Source of the DNA: CAIKKV01 sp044346855
GTDB taxonomy: Bacteria > Verrucomicrobiota > Kiritimatiellia > CAIKKV01
DNA: 7,324 nt
Direction of reading: 5' to 3'
Assembly (NCBI GenBank): GCA_044346855.1
Contig: JBIIYJ010000271.1
Coordinates: 1 to 7,324 of the forward strand
The translations under genes were made by a program, and so were the position numbers. Shown piece by piece: positions 4,644-7,324 of this stretch. The notes under the pieces were generated by a model, which did no database searches, was not told where the DNA came from, and saw only the letters and a list, made by a program, of their open reading frames with translations. The stretch's first letter is position 1; each line of letters opens with the position of its first letter.

Positions 4644-6743
4644 ATGGCGACAACGAGCAAGACGGCCGGAAACGGGATGGTTGAACAGTTCGGATCGCGG
4701 GTCTTCGGTTTGAAGACGATGCGGAACTACCTTTCGGAAAAGGCGTACCAGAGCATCACCAGCACCCTGATGAAGGGTGAGACGCTGGCGCCGGAGATTG
4801 CCGACGAGGTGGCCGACGCGATGAAGACATGGGCCATGGAGAAGGGCGCCACGCATTTCTCCCACTGGTTCCAGCCCCTGACGGGCGCGACGGCGGAGAA
4901 GCAGGAGGCGTTCATCCAGCCCGACGGCGAGGGCGGCATCCTGACGACGTTTTCGGGCAAGGAGCTGATCCAGGGCGAGCCTGACGCCTCGAGTTTCCCC
5001 TCCGGCGGCCTGCGCGCCACGTTCGAGGCCCGCGGCTACACGGCCTGGGATCCGACCAGCCCCGCATTCGTCAAGGAAGGCCCCGGCGGCAGCGTGGTGC
5101 TGTGCATCCCGACCGTCTTCTGCAGCTATCACGGCGAGGCGCTGGACAAGAAGACCCCGCTCCTGCGCTCCCAGAACGCGCTGGCCAGGCAGATCATGCG
5201 CATGGCCAAGCTGTTCAAGGTGCCGGGCACCGCGCGCCCCTTCGGCACGCTCGGCCCGGAGCAGGAGTACTTCCTCGTGGACCGGGAGTTCTACTCGGCC
5301 CGCCCTGACCTGGTGCAGACCGGCCGCACGCTGTTCGGCAAGCGTTCCGCGCGCCACCAGCAGATGGAAGACCATTATTTCGGCCACATCAAGCCCCGCA
5401 TCATCGCGTTCATGACCGAGCTGGACCGCGAGCTGTGGGAATTGGGCGTGCCGTCCAAGACGCGCCACAACGAGGTGAGCCCCGCGCAGTTCGAGATCGC
5501 CCCGGTGTTCGAGGAGCAGAACCTGGCCGTTGACCACAACATGGTGGTCATGCAGGTCCTCCGCGAGGTCGCCGAGCGCCACAACTTCGCCTGCCTGCTG
5601 CACGAGAAGCCCTTCGCCGGGGTCAACGGGTCGGGCAAGCACAACAACTGGTCGATTTCGGGGCCCGACGGCAAGAACTGGCTCAGCCCGGGCGCCAACC
5701 CGCACGACAACGCCAAGTTCCTGACGATGATCGCCGCGATCATGAAGGGCGTGGACACGTATGCCCCGCTGCTGCGCGCCACCGTGGCGTCGGCCGGCAA
5801 CGATCACCGGCTGGGCGCCAACGAGGCGCCGCCCGCGATCATCTCGATCTTCCTGGGCGAGCAGCTCACCGACATCATCGCCCAGATCGAAAAGGGCGGG
5901 AACGCCCAGACCAGCAAGAAGGGCGGGTCGATCCAGATCGGCATTTCGGGCCTTCCCGAGCTGCCCCGCGATGCCACGGACCGCAACCGCACCTCGCCCA
6001 TGGCCTTCACGGGCAACAAGTTCGAGTTCCGCGCGGTTGGCTCCAACATGAGCTGCGCGGGCTCCAACGTCGTGCTCAACACGATCGTGGCCTGGGCCAT
6101 CGACGAGCTCTGCACGGCGCTCGAGAAGAAGCTGGCGGCCGGGGAAGACTTCAACAAGGCCCTGCAGGAGCTGATTCGCGGGGTCGTCCGCGACCACAAG
6201 CGCATCCTGTTCGACGGCGACAACTATTCCGACGCGTGGAAGAAGGAAGCGGCCCGCCGCGGGCTGCAGAACCTGACCACCACGCCGGCCGCGCTCAAGG
6301 AGCTGGTCACGCCCGCCTCGTTCGCCCTGTTCGAGAAGTACGGGGTTTTGACGGAACGCGAGATCAAGTCCCGGTACGAGGCCTACCTGCACGCCTACGA
6401 GCACACCGTGGCGCTGGAAGCCAACTGCGCGCTGACCATGGCCAACACCATGATCCTGCCGGCGGCCATGGGCTTCGAGCGTGACCTGGCGGCGACGCTG
6501 GCGGCGGGCCGGGGGCTCAGCTCCCACGCGGGCCTGCGCAAGATCGCGAAGTCCGTGGCGAAGCACGTGGACGAGCTGGTGGCGGCCATCGGCCAGACCG
6601 AGAAGGCGCTGGACGGCCACGAGTCGGCCAAGATCATCGCGGCCATGACGGCGCTGCGCAAGGCCGGCGACGCCCTCGAGGAGCATGTGCCCTCGGACCT
6701 GTGGCCGCTGCCGACGTATGGTGAAATGTTCTTCCTCCTCTAG
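4644..6743 (+). CDS. glnN: Type III glutamine synthetase (GSIII)
   Basis: A 699-residue cytoplasmic enzyme making glutamine from glutamate, ammonia and ATP. Type III enzymes are large dodecamers of about 700-730 residues, and this length fits. The GSIII-specific N-terminal domain is clear: FGSRVFGLKTM near residues 16-26, then THFSHWFQPLTGATAEKQEAF, FSGKELIQGEPDASSFPSGG and FEARGYTAWDPTSPAF. Catalytic-domain motifs follow: EQEYFLVD with Glu206 and Glu208, HNEVSPAQFEIAPVFE, NGSGKHNNWS at 328-337, SAGNDHRLGANEAPP at 383-397 and FEFRAVGS at 460-467. A helical C-terminal domain ends in LPTYGEMFFLL. In-frame ATGs lie at 4611 and 4626, but the start at 4644 has the good ribosome site AGGAGTG ending three bases before it (AGGAG spacing five). 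The gene is preceded by tandem sigma70-like and sigma54-like promoters and followed after 24 bases by dapF. Confidence 0.97.
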   Translation: MATTSKTAGNGMVEQFGSRVFGLKTMRNYLSEKAYQSITSTLMKGETLAPEIADEVADAMKTWAMEKGATHFSHWFQPLTGATAEKQEAFIQPDGEGGILTTFSGKELIQGEPDASSFPSGGLRATFEARGYTAWDPTSPAFVKEGPGGSVVLCIPTVFCSYHGEALDKKTPLLRSQNALARQIMRMAKLFKVPGTARPFGTLGPEQEYFLVDREFYSARPDLVQTGRTLFGKRSARHQQMEDHYFGHIKPRIIAFMTELDRELWELGVPSKTRHNEVSPAQFEIAPVFEEQNLAVDHNMVVMQVLREVAERHNFACLLHEKPFAGVNGSGKHNNWSISGPDGKNWLSPGANPHDNAKFLTMIAAIMKGVDTYAPLLRATVASAGNDHRLGANEAPPAIISIFLGEQLTDIIAQIEKGGNAQTSKKGGSIQIGISGLPELPRDATDRNRTSPMAFTGNKFEFRAVGSNMSCAGSNVVLNTIVAWAIDELCTALEKKLAAGEDFNKALQELIRGVVRDHKRILFDGDNYSDAWKKEAARRGLQNLTTTPAALKELVTPASFALFEKYGVLTEREIKSRYEAYLHAYEHTVALEANCALTMANTMILPAAMGFERDLAATLAAGRGLSSHAGLRKIAKSVAKHVDELVAAIGQTEKALDGHESAKIIAAMTALRKAGDALEEHVPSDLWPLPTYGEMFFLL

Positions 6744-6767
6744 GGGAGGGAAAGGAGACGGAAGGCT

Positions 6768-7324
<557 letters not shown>

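Overview
This window is a GC-rich bacterial chromosomal segment with ordinary, densely packed genes. It shows no phage, transposon, CRISPR array, tRNA or rRNA. The gene set includes a type III glutamine synthetase, an MraY-type transferase and diaminopimelate epimerase. That points to a peptidoglycan-making bacterium that makes meso-diaminopimelate. The fucosidase-like domain and the variant MraY suggest a member of the PVC group, perhaps Kiritimatiellota or Lentisphaerota. This placement is a guess from gene flavour; no marker gene in the window proves it.

Layout. (1) Bases 1-255 hold the C-terminal end of a PHP-domain metallo-phosphoesterase on the + strand. (2) Bases 285-1873 hold a two-gene minus-strand unit: a DUF1015 protein followed by a small zincin-fold metalloprotease, with a one-base TGATG stop/start overlap. 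(3) Bases 1874-2049 are a divergent intergenic region with a seven-base-period repeat rich in TAGCTAA. (4) Bases 2050-3240 encode an unusual fusion of an N-terminal VF530/DUF2132 nucleic-acid-binding domain to a GH29-like (alpha-L-fucosidase-type) barrel. (5) Bases 3331-4428 encode a divergent MraY-family membrane transferase with its own sigma70-like promoter. (6) Bases 4429-4643 are a regulatory region with short perfect dyads, a strong sigma70-like promoter and a downstream sigma54-like promoter. (7) Bases 4644-6743 encode type III glutamine synthetase (glnN). (8) Bases 6768-7324 hold the first two thirds of dapF, cut by the window end.

How the genes fit together. The right half links nitrogen assimilation (glutamine synthetase) to the diaminopimelate branch of lysine and peptidoglycan synthesis (dapF). 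MraY acts later in the same cell-wall pathway, when the DAP-containing pentapeptide precursor is loaded onto the lipid carrier. The tandem promoter layout before glnN resembles the enterobacterial glnA arrangement, with sigma70 upstream and sigma54 downstream. The left half (PHP protein, DUF1015, zincin) is poorly characterised housekeeping material. The most unusual items are the VF530-GH29-like fusion and the glnN control region.
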